Made by a program: the position numbers and the translations under genes. A DNA stretch of 64,000 nucleotides from Bordetella genomosp. 11. Lineage in GTDB: Bacteria > Pseudomonadota > Gammaproteobacteria > Burkholderiales > Burkholderiaceae_B. Numbering within the stretch: the first letter of the stretch is position 1; every line of letters starts with the position of its first letter. Positions 33,731 to 40,919 of the stretch are shown here, in pieces. The stretch covers positions 806,001 through 870,000 of the forward strand of contig NZ_NEVS01000004.1 in NCBI RefSeq assembly GCF_002261215.1. Reading direction: 5' to 3'. Under the pieces are notes generated by a model, which saw only the letters and a program-made list of their open reading frames with translations, was not told the DNA's origin and did no database searches.

Positions 33731-34480
33731 ATGAAACACCCTGATTTTGACGACGTTGGCGACGCGATCCGTGAGGACCGTCCTCTGCGGGAGGCTGCCG
33801 CCTACCGTATCCGCTTTGGCTTGGAAGGCCTGACCTTCCGCCACATCGACGTGCCGGACCCGGTTCCCACAGGCCGGCAAATCCTGGCCAGCGCAGGCCT
33901 GGACCATCGCACCGACTACATCCTGTTCGCCTACCTGGACACGGGTGACTTCGAGGACGTCCGCCTCGACGAGACTTTCGATCTGCGCGGCAAGGGCGCT
34001 GAGCGCTTCATCGCGTTCAAGTCCGACCGCGACTTCAAGTTCACGCTGAACGACCGCCAGTTGGCCTGGGGTCGCGCCGACATGCTGGGTAGCGTCCTGT
34101 ACGACCTCGCGGACACGTCGCCGGACGAGGCCGTGTTCGTGGAGGTTCGCGGCGGTGAAGACCGCATGATCGACCCGGACGACCGCATCAACCTCGACGC
34201 GCCGGGCATCGAGCGCTTCATCACCGCACCTAAGCCGGACACGGGCTACGTCATCTTGGTCAATTCTGAAGAGAAGACTGTGCCGGACAAGCACGTCACC
34301 TTCGAGCAGGTCGTTAAGCTGTACTACCCGAACGCGGCCGGCGAGACCGATGTGAAGTTCTCGATGACCTACCGCAATGCGGCCTCGCTCCCCCACGCCG
34401 GCGAGCTCGGCGAAGGCGGCTCCGTCGAAGTCAAGAAGAAAGGGACCATCTTCAATGTCACGCGCACTGTTCAGTCTTAA
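33731..34480 (+). CDS. Ubiquitin-like modifier with three tandem beta-grasp domains (multiubiquitin family)
   Basis: A 249-residue protein made of three ubiquitin-like repeats after a ~24-residue acidic leader: ~25-96 (YRIRFGLEGLTFRHIDV...DLRGKGAERFIAF), ~99-165 (FKFTLNDRQLAW...NLDAPGIERFIT) and ~172-249 (YVILVNSEEKTV...KKKGTIFNVTRT). The first two close with the same GxERFI motif. The C-terminus is TVQS, not Gly-Gly, and no JAB-type processing peptidase is encoded nearby. Families of this type are found in bacteria beside E1/E2-like enzymes. ATG has AAGGAC upstream; the last 26 bp overlap the E1 gene. The C-terminal domain would be the part activated or recognised by the enzyme; target unknown. 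Confidence 0.82.
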   Translation: MKHPDFDDVGDAIREDRPLREAAAYRIRFGLEGLTFRHIDVPDPVPTGRQILASAGLDHRTDYILFAYLDTGDFEDVRLDETFDLRGKGAERFIAFKSDRDFKFTLNDRQLAWGRADMLGSVLYDLADTSPDEAVFVEVRGGEDRMIDPDDRINLDAPGIERFITAPKPDTGYVILVNSEEKTVPDKHVTFEQVVKLYYPNAAGETDVKFSMTYRNAASLPHAGELGEGGSVEVKKKGTIFNVTRTVQS

Positions 34481-35636
34481 TCCCGACCTGGCCCGCCTTC
34501 GTTCGGAGGGTTACTTCATGCGCATCCAGGGGAGCTTCCTGGTGATGCTGGAGGTGCCCTACGTCGACGCACAGCGCCAGGTTCGCTTCGGCACGCTGTC
34601 GTCGGCCCTTGACTTGGCCGGCGACCGCACCCGCAAGCCTGAAACGCACGTCATGAACTGGGATGGCGACTTCCCATGCAATGCCGACGGGACGCGCTTG
34701 CAAGGCATCTCGCATGCCGAACCGAACACCGACCTTGGCCACGGGCTCAAGGCGCGGTTCACCTTCTCCAGCAAGCCGAGCGATCAGGGCTACCCGGACT
34801 ACTACGCCAAGATGTCGACCTACGCGACCATCGTGTCCGGGCCGGCTGCGGTGCTGCAGCCGGGCCTTAGCCCGCGCGTGTTCCGCGGCGGCGACGAGGA
34901 AGACGAGGCTAGCGTTTTCAACTACCTCGACACGGCTTCCAGCCGCGTTGGGATCGGCGCGCTGGTCGCCAAGCTGGGGCAGGAAGTTGTGGCCATCATC
35001 GGCCTAGGCGGCACCGGTGGCTACATCCTGGACTTTGTAGCGAAGACTCCCGTCAAGCAGATTCGCCTGTTCGACCCCGATGTCTTCCTGTCGCACAACG
35101 CCTTCCGTGCACCTGGCGCAGCGACCCTGGAGGAGCTGCGGGATGCCCCGATGAAGGTGTGCTACCTGAAAAGCATCTATGGGCGCATGCACCGCTTCAT
35201 CGAAGCACACCCAGTGAAGATGAAGACGGAGACGCTCGGTCTGCTAGACGGCATCACCTTCGCGTTCCTCAGCATGGATGCCGGCGAGGAGAAGCGCGCC
35301 GTCGTGACCAAGCTCGAAGCGCTGGGCGTTCCCTTCATCGACGTCGGCATGGGCCTGGAACTCACGAACGGCAGCCTTGGTGGCATCCTGCGCGTCACCA
35401 CGAGCACTCCTGACAAACGCGAACACGTTCACCAGGGCCGCATCTCCTTCGCTGGAGGCGGTGGCCAGGACCTGTACGCGTCCAACATTCAGGTGGCTGA
35501 CCTGAATGCTCTGAACGCGTGCCTGTCAGTGGTGAAGTGGAAGAAGTTGCGCGGTTTCTACAGGGACCTGGAGCACGAACACCACTGCACTTACACCACG
35601 GACGGCAGCATGCTGCTGAACGGAGACCAATCGTGA
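34455..35636 (+). CDS. E2-like (DUF6791) / E1 ThiF-family adenylyltransferase fusion
   Basis: A 393-residue protein. Residues 1-145 match the DUF6791-type domain regarded as E2-like: RSEGYFMRIQGSFLVMLEV, then HVMNWDGDFPCNADG with Cys75 in the position suited to a catalytic thiol. Residues ~160-393 are a ThiF/MoeB-type E1: VVAIIGLGGTGGYIL (183-190 ATP loop), LFDPDVF, HNAFRAPGA, APMKVCYLK (with Cys236), ITFAFLSMDAGEEKR. ATP-dependent adenylation of the C-terminus of a ubiquitin-like protein is the family reaction. The start is the ATG inside the modifier gene, so the two are made together. Ends TGATG with the next gene. Cys236 and Cys356 are other thiol candidates. Confidence 0.85.
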   Translation: MSRALFSLNPDLARLRSEGYFMRIQGSFLVMLEVPYVDAQRQVRFGTLSSALDLAGDRTRKPETHVMNWDGDFPCNADGTRLQGISHAEPNTDLGHGLKARFTFSSKPSDQGYPDYYAKMSTYATIVSGPAAVLQPGLSPRVFRGGDEEDEASVFNYLDTASSRVGIGALVAKLGQEVVAIIGLGGTGGYILDFVAKTPVKQIRLFDPDVFLSHNAFRAPGAATLEELRDAPMKVCYLKSIYGRMHRFIEAHPVKMKTETLGLLDGITFAFLSMDAGEEKRAVVTKLEALGVPFIDVGMGLELTNGSLGGILRVTTSTPDKREHVHQGRISFAGGGGQDLYASNIQVADLNALNACLSVVKWKKLRGFYRDLEHEHHCTYTTDGSMLLNGDQS

Positions 35637-36106
35637 TGAGGCACCACACCCTGCAACACCGGTTCGTCCGGAACGTGCCACGCGAGCTGGAGCCGGGCGT
35701 GTTGTACATCTCGGTTGACTACGCGACTTCGGTTCATTCGTGTTGCTGCGGCTGCGGCGACCGTGTGGTGACGCCGTTCACACCGACCGACTGGCGCATG
35801 AGCTTCGACGGCGAATCCATTTCGCTTTTCCCCTCCGTGGGAAACTGGAACCAGAAGTGCCGGTCGCACTATGTGATCCAGCGCAATCGCGTGCTGGAGG
35901 CCGGCCCCTGGTCAGATGCGCAGGTTGAAGCGGAGCGACGTCGTGACAAGAAGGCCAAAGCATCACACTACGGTGGCAGCGGCAAGATGCGCTCGGCGGT
36001 TCGACAGTTGACCGTACTAGCACCCGAGCCCGAAGTAACCTATCAAGAAGGGGGGCCACGCCCCCAAAGTTTTTGGTCTCGGTTAAAGACTTGGCTGGGC
36101 CATTGA
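35636..36106 (+). CDS. DUF6527-type Cys-rich protein of the ubiquitin-like locus
   Basis: A 156-residue protein with a metal-site-like block SVHSCCCGCGDRVVTPFTPTDW (His34, Cys36-38, Cys40) and a second ligand pair in WNQKCRSHYV (Cys75, His78); this spacing suits one bound zinc. The rest (MSFDGESISLFPSVGN) is the strand-rich middle of the DUF6527 family, which is found with E1/E2-like enzymes and multiubiquitin genes. Its function is not known; E3-like adaptor, protease or substrate receptor are possible. ATG overlaps the E1 stop. The C-terminal 40 residues are low-complexity and basic; a GC hairpin followed by T5 lies inside the last codons (36051-36075) and could end transcription. Confidence 0.78.
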   Translation: MRHHTLQHRFVRNVPRELEPGVLYISVDYATSVHSCCCGCGDRVVTPFTPTDWRMSFDGESISLFPSVGNWNQKCRSHYVIQRNRVLEAGPWSDAQVEAERRRDKKAKASHYGGSGKMRSAVRQLTVLAPEPEVTYQEGGPRPQSFWSRLKTWLGH

Positions 36107-36541
36107 CTCCAATGCCTTCCTCAACGCTCGCAACATCGCCGGAATACGCGGCGGTCAGCGACTGCTTCCTGGCATGAGCGTGAACATGTCTGGAAATGAT
36201 CACTGACTGCAATCGCTGCTTAGCAGTCATACCTTTGCTGGTCGAGCTTCCGCTTCAGGTCGGTAACGAACGGCCAAGTGCCATCATCCCAAAACAGCCG
36301 CTGTTATGTCATCAAATTTCACCCACCCGGTCAGCCGATTTTGCTATGAGCTTTACCGGGTGCTCAGCACGTTCAGAAATCAGAGCGAGGGCGGCGGTCG
36401 ATCTCGCAAGCTCGCTCGCGCGAGATGGCTTGAATAGGCGCATCAATGGGATTAGCCTGGGTGGCGTTCGATTACTTGCTCTTCCGTATCCTGACTTCCG
36501 TTGCTATGCCTGCCAACGCTCAAAAGAAAAGGGGAGTGTGC
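36107..36541. other. Intergenic stretch downstream of the ubiquitin-like locus
   Basis: About 435 bp with no supported gene. It includes a partial copy of the island repeat (36261-36286) and mixed-composition sequence. A frame from 36196 is open for 130 codons but crosses the next gene in another frame and has no family similarity or ribosome site. Confidence 0.5.
36261..36286. repeat. Island hairpin-like repeat, copy 3 (partial)
   Basis: GGTAACGAACGGCCAAGTGCC keeps only the left half of the shared core and has lost the GTTC arm. Confidence 0.35.
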
Positions 36542-36976
36542 ATGCCGTACTCAGCGCAGCAGTTAGACAAAATTTTGGTGGACATTGAGGCCGGGAAATA
36601 TGACAGCGCCGGGCTCTCCAGACCAAGGAAGCTTTCCGACGATGCGCAAGGAAAAGTCGTGAGCCTTCCTATAAGCGACAACACCGAGGAGGTCATTTTT
36701 CGGCGTCGTCCCGACGGGATCTGGGAAACGCATCCGAAAGACGAGCCGCCGGCGGCAGACGACCTGAGCCATTTCGGCGCAAAAGGTGGACGCGAGGCCG
36801 CAATCAAGCTGATCCGTGACGCGGCGGCGGCGGTACAACGGGAGTTCCCTTCCGACGCTGTGACCACGATTGAACATGGCATTGCACTAGCCTTTGGCGA
36901 GGCGAATCACTCGCCTGAGCAAATGACCTTAGAGAGCTTGGTTCGCCGCTATCGCGCGTGGCGGAGCAAGCAATAA
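36542..36976 (+). CDS. Hypothetical protein, island cargo
   Basis: A 144-residue soluble protein I do not recognise. It has a short helical start (SAQQLDKILVDIEAGKYD), a basic strand (EEVIFRRRPDGIWETHPKDEPP) and a helical C-terminal half (GREAAIKLIRDAAAAVQREF, then LESLVRRYRAWRSKQ). No signal peptide or membrane segment with this start. The ATG at 36542 has AAAAGGGGAG upstream at good spacing; an in-frame ATG at 36446 would add a hydrophobic stretch ending VAMPANA that could be read as a signal peptide, but lacks a ribosome site. It stands alone between gene-poor stretches. Confidence 0.55.
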   Translation: MPYSAQQLDKILVDIEAGKYDSAGLSRPRKLSDDAQGKVVSLPISDNTEEVIFRRRPDGIWETHPKDEPPAADDLSHFGAKGGREAAIKLIRDAAAAVQREFPSDAVTTIEHGIALAFGEANHSPEQMTLESLVRRYRAWRSKQ

Positions 36977-37764
36977 GCGCATTGGCGGGCTTTCATGTCC
37001 ACGCCACCTGCGGCCCTACCATTTGCTACGGGTGCCCTATCGCTCGGGCTTTCATTTGGGACGCTCAACAACGATGCGGGTTGCGCGCACACCCGAATGA
37101 AAGAACCCGGCCGCCGCGCCGTTCGGAAACTTTTCTCCATCCGCGCCTGGTCGTGACGGCAAGATTCGGATTCGTCCTCGATTGAGAATCCCCGCCACTG
37201 GTAGTCCTGTCGCCGGCGCAGAGCAAGGAATTTGCCGGGCGCGGGCCGCCGCGAGCCGCCGCGGCTTGCCTAACGCCGGCCAGACTGCCGTTCAGACGCC
37301 GGCGACTGCGGACCAGGCGGCCGCCACCAGGTCGCCGGCGCAAGCACCCGCCACCCCGCAGGTGATGGCCCACGCCACGATGACGAGGCCCCACAGGGAT
37401 GGGCGGTTATCGGCCCCGGCCGGGGCGGTCGGCACCAGGTCGGCGCAGAGAGCGAAGGAAAGAAGGGCGAGCATGGCTGTCTATCTCAAGGGCGTGCCCC
37501 GCGGATGCTGGGGCTACGGGAGCGTCGGGCACCTAGTCCCTTGTCGCCGGCGCCTGAGCCGCCGGCCGCGCCCCGGGGGCCGAGCCGGCCGCCCATGCAC
37601 CGGGTGCGGCGCGTCGCGGGCAGTCGCCCGCTCGGTACTGGCACCGCGCCGTGCGGCAACGCGTCCATGGCCCTGCAGCGTGCAACCCCTGACGCCGACA
37701 ACCGTAGGGGGACAGTGGAGAAATATTGTGTTACCGTTCCGCTCTTCCTTTAGCGGAGGAGCAG
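36977..37764. other. Gene-poor, very GC-rich stretch; one marginal small frame
   Basis: No gene is clearly supported. The most plausible frame is on the minus strand, 37474-37292 (60 codons), whose product has a hydrophobic core (SLWGLVIVAWAITCGVAGACAGDLVAAAW) like a small membrane protein, but without a ribosome site. A plus-strand frame across 37182-37874 has an Ala/Arg-biased composition typical of non-coding GC-rich DNA and overlaps the true lipoprotein start. Confidence 0.4.
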
Positions 37765-38184
37765 ATGAAGGCTCTGTGCATTGGCATCGCCCTAAGCTGC
37801 GTCTTGACGGGCTGCGCTACAAACCTAGTTTCGCGCGACAAAGCAAAGGTTATCCCTGCGGACCGGCTCTATGAGCCCACGTTCGTATATCGCGGCGGAC
37901 AGGAAAAAGCTGAGATCAGCGTCATTCGTGATAGCGGGTTTGTCGGCTCCGGCTGTCTGCATCGCCTGTGGGTAGACAACGTTAAGGTCGCGGCGCTCGA
38001 TCCAGGCGAAGCGATAGACCTAGGGCTGTCGCCGGGCCCACATTTCATGCGCATTGAAATGGGCGTGGGGCTGTGCGCAAACATCCAGATTTCAGAGAGC
38101 TTCGAGCTGAAATCGGGGGAACGGCGCGTCTACCGGGTCATGACGGACTCCAATTTCAAACTGGGTTTCGTGCGGATGGAGTAG
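37765..38184 (+). CDS. Small lipoprotein of unknown function
   Basis: A 139-residue lipoprotein. The signal peptide KALCIGIALSCVLTGCATN has a clean lipobox (LTGC) with the modified Cys at residue 16. The body is strand-rich (AEISVIRDSGFVGSGCLHRLWVDNVKVAALDPGEAI) and has GPHFMRIEMGVGLCANIQ, suggestive of a beta-sandwich with two further Cys. The ATG at 37765 is preceded by GCGGAGGAGCAG, a strong ribosome site. It should be anchored in the outer or inner membrane facing the periplasm. Not linked in an operon to either neighbour. Confidence 0.75.
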   Translation: MKALCIGIALSCVLTGCATNLVSRDKAKVIPADRLYEPTFVYRGGQEKAEISVIRDSGFVGSGCLHRLWVDNVKVAALDPGEAIDLGLSPGPHFMRIEMGVGLCANIQISESFELKSGERRVYRVMTDSNFKLGFVRME

Positions 38185-38357
38185 CGGCTCGGGACGGCGC
38201 AGCTCGTCACCACGCGTTTTTCGATGGCGCCCCCCAGATATGCTTGAGGCTGATTTTCGCGACGTAGGCGTAGGAGCGCTATGAGGCGCATAGTCCAGGT
38301 CCTGTCGATATGCACGCTTGGGAGGCGAGGGCAGCAGACTCATATACGGCAGTCTCC

Positions 38358-38714
38358 ATGAAGTTCCGATTAATCGCGCTGGGTATTGATGAGAGCAAGC
38401 CTTTGCTCTACCAGTGGGAAATCCACGACGTACGCACCGGCGAACTCAAGGGCCGATACATCGGAAAGGCCGTTCGCGGAAGCGGGCGGCCGTTGAGCCA
38501 ATACCGGCGGAACGTGCTGAATCTATTGGCCGGTTTGCCATACCGGAGGAACAAACCGGACGGCTTCAGGCGCGTGCACCGGGCACTGGCAGATGCGGTG
38601 ATTAAAGGCGATCGGATCACGCTAACCTTGCTTCGCAACGTGCCCTTGGGTGAAGACATCAACGAAGCGGAGCGACAGGCAATCCGGCGGTTCAACTGTA
38701 CCTTGAACGGATAG
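38358..38714 (+). CDS. GIY-YIG-like nuclease-fold protein
   Basis: A 118-residue protein with the order of a GIY-YIG domain: a strand with Tyr (LLYQWEIHD), then GRYIGKAVRGSGRPLSQYRRNV in which RYIGK stands for the YIG motif and the Arg/Tyr of the next helix follow, HRALADAVIKGDRITLTLL, and a C-terminal helix NEAERQAIRRFNCTLNG with the metal-binding Glu and the closing Asn. The first GIY is degenerate. ATG at 38358 is chosen by the start of similarity; no good ribosome site is seen there, so an upstream start remains possible. GIY-YIG enzymes cut DNA; here only a single short domain exists. Island cargo with no operon partner. Confidence 0.6.
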   Translation: MKFRLIALGIDESKPLLYQWEIHDVRTGELKGRYIGKAVRGSGRPLSQYRRNVLNLLAGLPYRRNKPDGFRRVHRALADAVIKGDRITLTLLRNVPLGEDINEAERQAIRRFNCTLNG

Positions 38715-39184
38715 AAGGGGGGCAACACTGGCCATAGGTGCTTCACTCTGCGCCAACGTTTGGCAGCGTCCAGCGGCAGGGGACCTGGCCGCCACCCGAA
38801 GCAATGCACTTGCAGGATGTGCGACACGATGGTCCCCCGTCCTGTGGCCGAAGGCGCAGGTTGATCCGGTACGTTCGATCCGGGAGCGCCCGTCCAATCA
38901 AGCGCACGTCAAATGTGAGGCTCAGGGTCCGATAGCCAGGCGCCTTCCCCGTAGGGTCACGCGCCAGACGTCCTGACCACGCGAGTTGCCGCGGCCCCGA
39001 AACACGGCGCACGAATGCTCAACCGCGCGCCGCGGTGACCCCCCGGAACTGCGCTGGCTACGGGTCACGGCGCCGCTGTGGCTCGCCTATACGGTCCTGC
39101 GGGGCGTGATACCGGTGTCGAAGTTCACCCGACCCGAAATTCCGCGTTTATACAAATCAACGACTTAGAGAAAGCGGGTCAGCC

Positions 39185-39254
39185 AACTTGGAACCGGCGT
39201 TTCATTGAAATTGGAATTCTGCGAGCAAAATTTCGCTCAACTTGGAATTTTGCG
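39185..39254. repeat. Three short direct repeats (A-A-Y-TTGGAA type)
   Basis: AACTTGGAACCGGCG (39185-39199), AAATTGGAATTCTGCG (39208-39223) and AACTTGGAATTTTGCG (39239-39254). Spacing of start points is 23 and 31 bp. Arrays of this sort occur as transposase-binding sites at the ends of some insertion sequences; no transposase gene is present. Confidence 0.5.
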
Positions 39255-39270
39255 GTCCAAGACGTCAATG

Positions 39271-39300
39271 TCTGCGAACGGCCAAAAGCGGGCGTTCAAC
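39271..39300. repeat. Island hairpin-like repeat, copy 4
   Basis: Core ACGGCCAAAAGCGGGCGTTC with the inverted pair GAACG/CGTTC; followed directly by GCCTAACG. Confidence 0.5.
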
Positions 39301-39381
39301 GCCTAACGTAATCCACAGTTGATTCCGCTGACCAGTATCTTGTGGACTTCCATTTTGCGTAAGGACTTTCTATTGCTAGCG

Positions 39382-40056
39382 TTAGCGAGGAAGGTACGTC
39401 GGAACTACGGTAATAACGGGTGCGTTCTTGTCCCACAGTAGAGCGCGAGATGTGCTTTCGGCGTCCACGCAACGAATACAGTGCAAACGCGCAGACGCGA
39501 ACTTGGGATATGCCACGTCCAGGAGTCTACGCGCCTCGGTGTTGGAAATGGGGGCTTCGTGCCACTGCCAGACTCCAATGTCGAACATGTTGTTGCGAAG
39601 ATATTCGCCGGAAAATTTCCCCAGGAAGGCTACTTCGCCAGCTTTGGCTTCGAATGAAACTAGGTTCGGGTCGATGGGCCTGGGGAAGGTTGTTGCATTA
39701 GTGAGGCGTGCTATCCCCCTCCACGAGACCAGCGCATACGTTCCTGGCGGCACCTCAATCAGACTCGTTTCCGTGGTAGCGACGCTCGTACTGCTTTCAT
39801 GTGAAAACGGAATCAAGTACGTGTCTTCGGTTTCCACATTTCTCAAAAGAAACGCCATCGTTTGAAAACCGGCGTTCTGCTCGTAGCGGCCTGCGACATA
39901 CGCGTGGTCGGCGGCAGGCGTTGCATCAACAGCGACCGGAGGCGCAGATGATGCACATCCTGCGACGACGCCGACCAACGCAGCACAAGCGGAAATGTTG
40001 ATCAACCTGAATGCCGGTCGCGCGATCGTTCTGACTTTGTTCAGCAGGGACATCAT
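39382..40056 (-). CDS. Lipoprotein of unknown function
   Basis: A 224-residue lipoprotein: basic N-terminus, hydrophobic core (ISACAALVGVVAGC) and lipobox VAGC followed by ASSAPP. The mature part is strand-rich with FLLRNVETEDTYLIPFSHESSTSV, EVPPGTYALVSWRGIARL, GEVAFLGKF and a C-terminal domain with two Cys pairs (HCIRCVD). The PPGxY motif before a strand is common in small periplasmic beta-sandwich lipoproteins such as DUF2846-like ones. The frame is open far upstream, but the ATG at 40056 begins the signal peptide. Read toward a gene-poor stretch; partner unknown. Confidence 0.7.
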   Translation of the reverse strand: MMSLLNKVRTIARPAFRLINISACAALVGVVAGCASSAPPVAVDATPAADHAYVAGRYEQNAGFQTMAFLLRNVETEDTYLIPFSHESSTSVATTETSLIEVPPGTYALVSWRGIARLTNATTFPRPIDPNLVSFEAKAGEVAFLGKFSGEYLRNNMFDIGVWQWHEAPISNTEARRLLDVAYPKFASARLHCIRCVDAESTSRALLWDKNAPVITVVPTYLPR

Positions 40057-40158
40057 CAATTGATATGCAGTGAGCTGCGGGTGGGTGGCGAGTCGTCGAG
40101 CAGATAAAGCCGATTTCATCGTTGTTTTCGTGCTGCAACGTTCTGGCTGTGTGGTCGA

Positions 40159-40200
40159 AACGGCGGACGCACGAAGCTCAGCGCTGTCCGCCGTTTTTAT
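40159..40200 (+). terminator. Rho-independent terminator, plus strand
   Basis: Perfect 10-bp stem AACGGCGGAC (40159-40168) with GTCCGCCGTT (40186-40195), 17-nt loop, then TTTAT directly following. The T-run is only on the plus strand. No plus-strand gene precedes it closely; it may close a short untranslated or antisense transcript starting inside 39382-40158. Confidence 0.65.
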
Positions 40201-40919
40201 TGCACGCCGCAACGTATCTCCAGTTGGTTGGGCGTTGAGAAAGCTCACGTCTCCGCTATCCATCGCCATGATTGCGGAAACAACCACTACGCCGATCGCC
40301 CCTCTCACAGTTCCCCCGGCAGCAGAGCCGCCGGCTGGAGGGTTGAGCGCCATTTGCGTTGGCATAGTGATCGATAGGTTCTGCAGGACCATGTCTGTCT
40401 CGCCCCTTATCGTCGGGGTCGATAGTCTCCGGCTGCAAGGCGGAATGCGGCGACTGAGCTGCCAGCGTAGCGATATTCAAATGGAACGGGATCCTTGAGT
40501 CACACGACTTGGCTCGGGTTAGACGGCGGAGTCAAGTGCTTTGAATTCAAGGCGCATCCGGTCAGGCATCCTAATAGGGCCACTATGGCGAACCCCGAAA
40601 GTTGGCACACGCTGTTCATTATTAATTTGATTAACTAAGTATCATTTGCTAACTTTAGTATGTATTGGAGCTCCCTGCAAGCTGCAATGTTGTAGGGCAG
40701 AAGTGGACGAATCATGCGCAATGAAATCGAGTCCACTGGGTCGCTTGATCGATAGTTTCCACGAGGCAACTCTCAAGTCATTCCTCGTGGTCACCCTAAA
40801 ACGGGAGACATACCTGGTGTTGGAACGTTTCAGAGGACTCAACCTTCTTGGCAGAATACGGACGACCTCGGCGACGCTCAGCGGGGCGTCAACTTCATGC
40901 CATTACACGAAGTCAATTT
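40201..40919. other. Gene-poor stretch with AT-rich promoter-like segment
   Basis: No supported gene in about 720 bp. The part around 40614-40665 is strikingly AT-rich (ATTATTAATTTGATTAAC and TTTGCTAACTTTAGTATG) and probably contains the promoter of the gene at 40920 with a long leader. Confidence 0.45.

Larger units (their letters stand above)
38715..39381. other. Gene-poor stretch with repeat cluster
   Basis: About 670 bp without a supported gene. It carries three spaced copies of a TTGGAA-containing word (39185-39254) and one hairpin-like island repeat (39271-39300) directly before GCCTAACG. This mix suggests the scar of a lost mobile element. Confidence 0.45.

Noticed and set aside
37182..37874. 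Plus-strand 230-codon frame
   Set aside because: Ala/Arg/Pro-biased, no ribosome site and overlaps the lipoprotein gene whose signal peptide is clear.
39296..39310. Integron attC site (GCCTAACG after the repeat)
   Set aside because: Only one GCCTAAC-like word is present; no matching GTTRGGC partner at attC spacing and no integron integrase in the window.
40070..40498. Plus-strand 142-codon frame
   Set aside because: Contains a strong terminator hairpin inside it and has no recognisable features.
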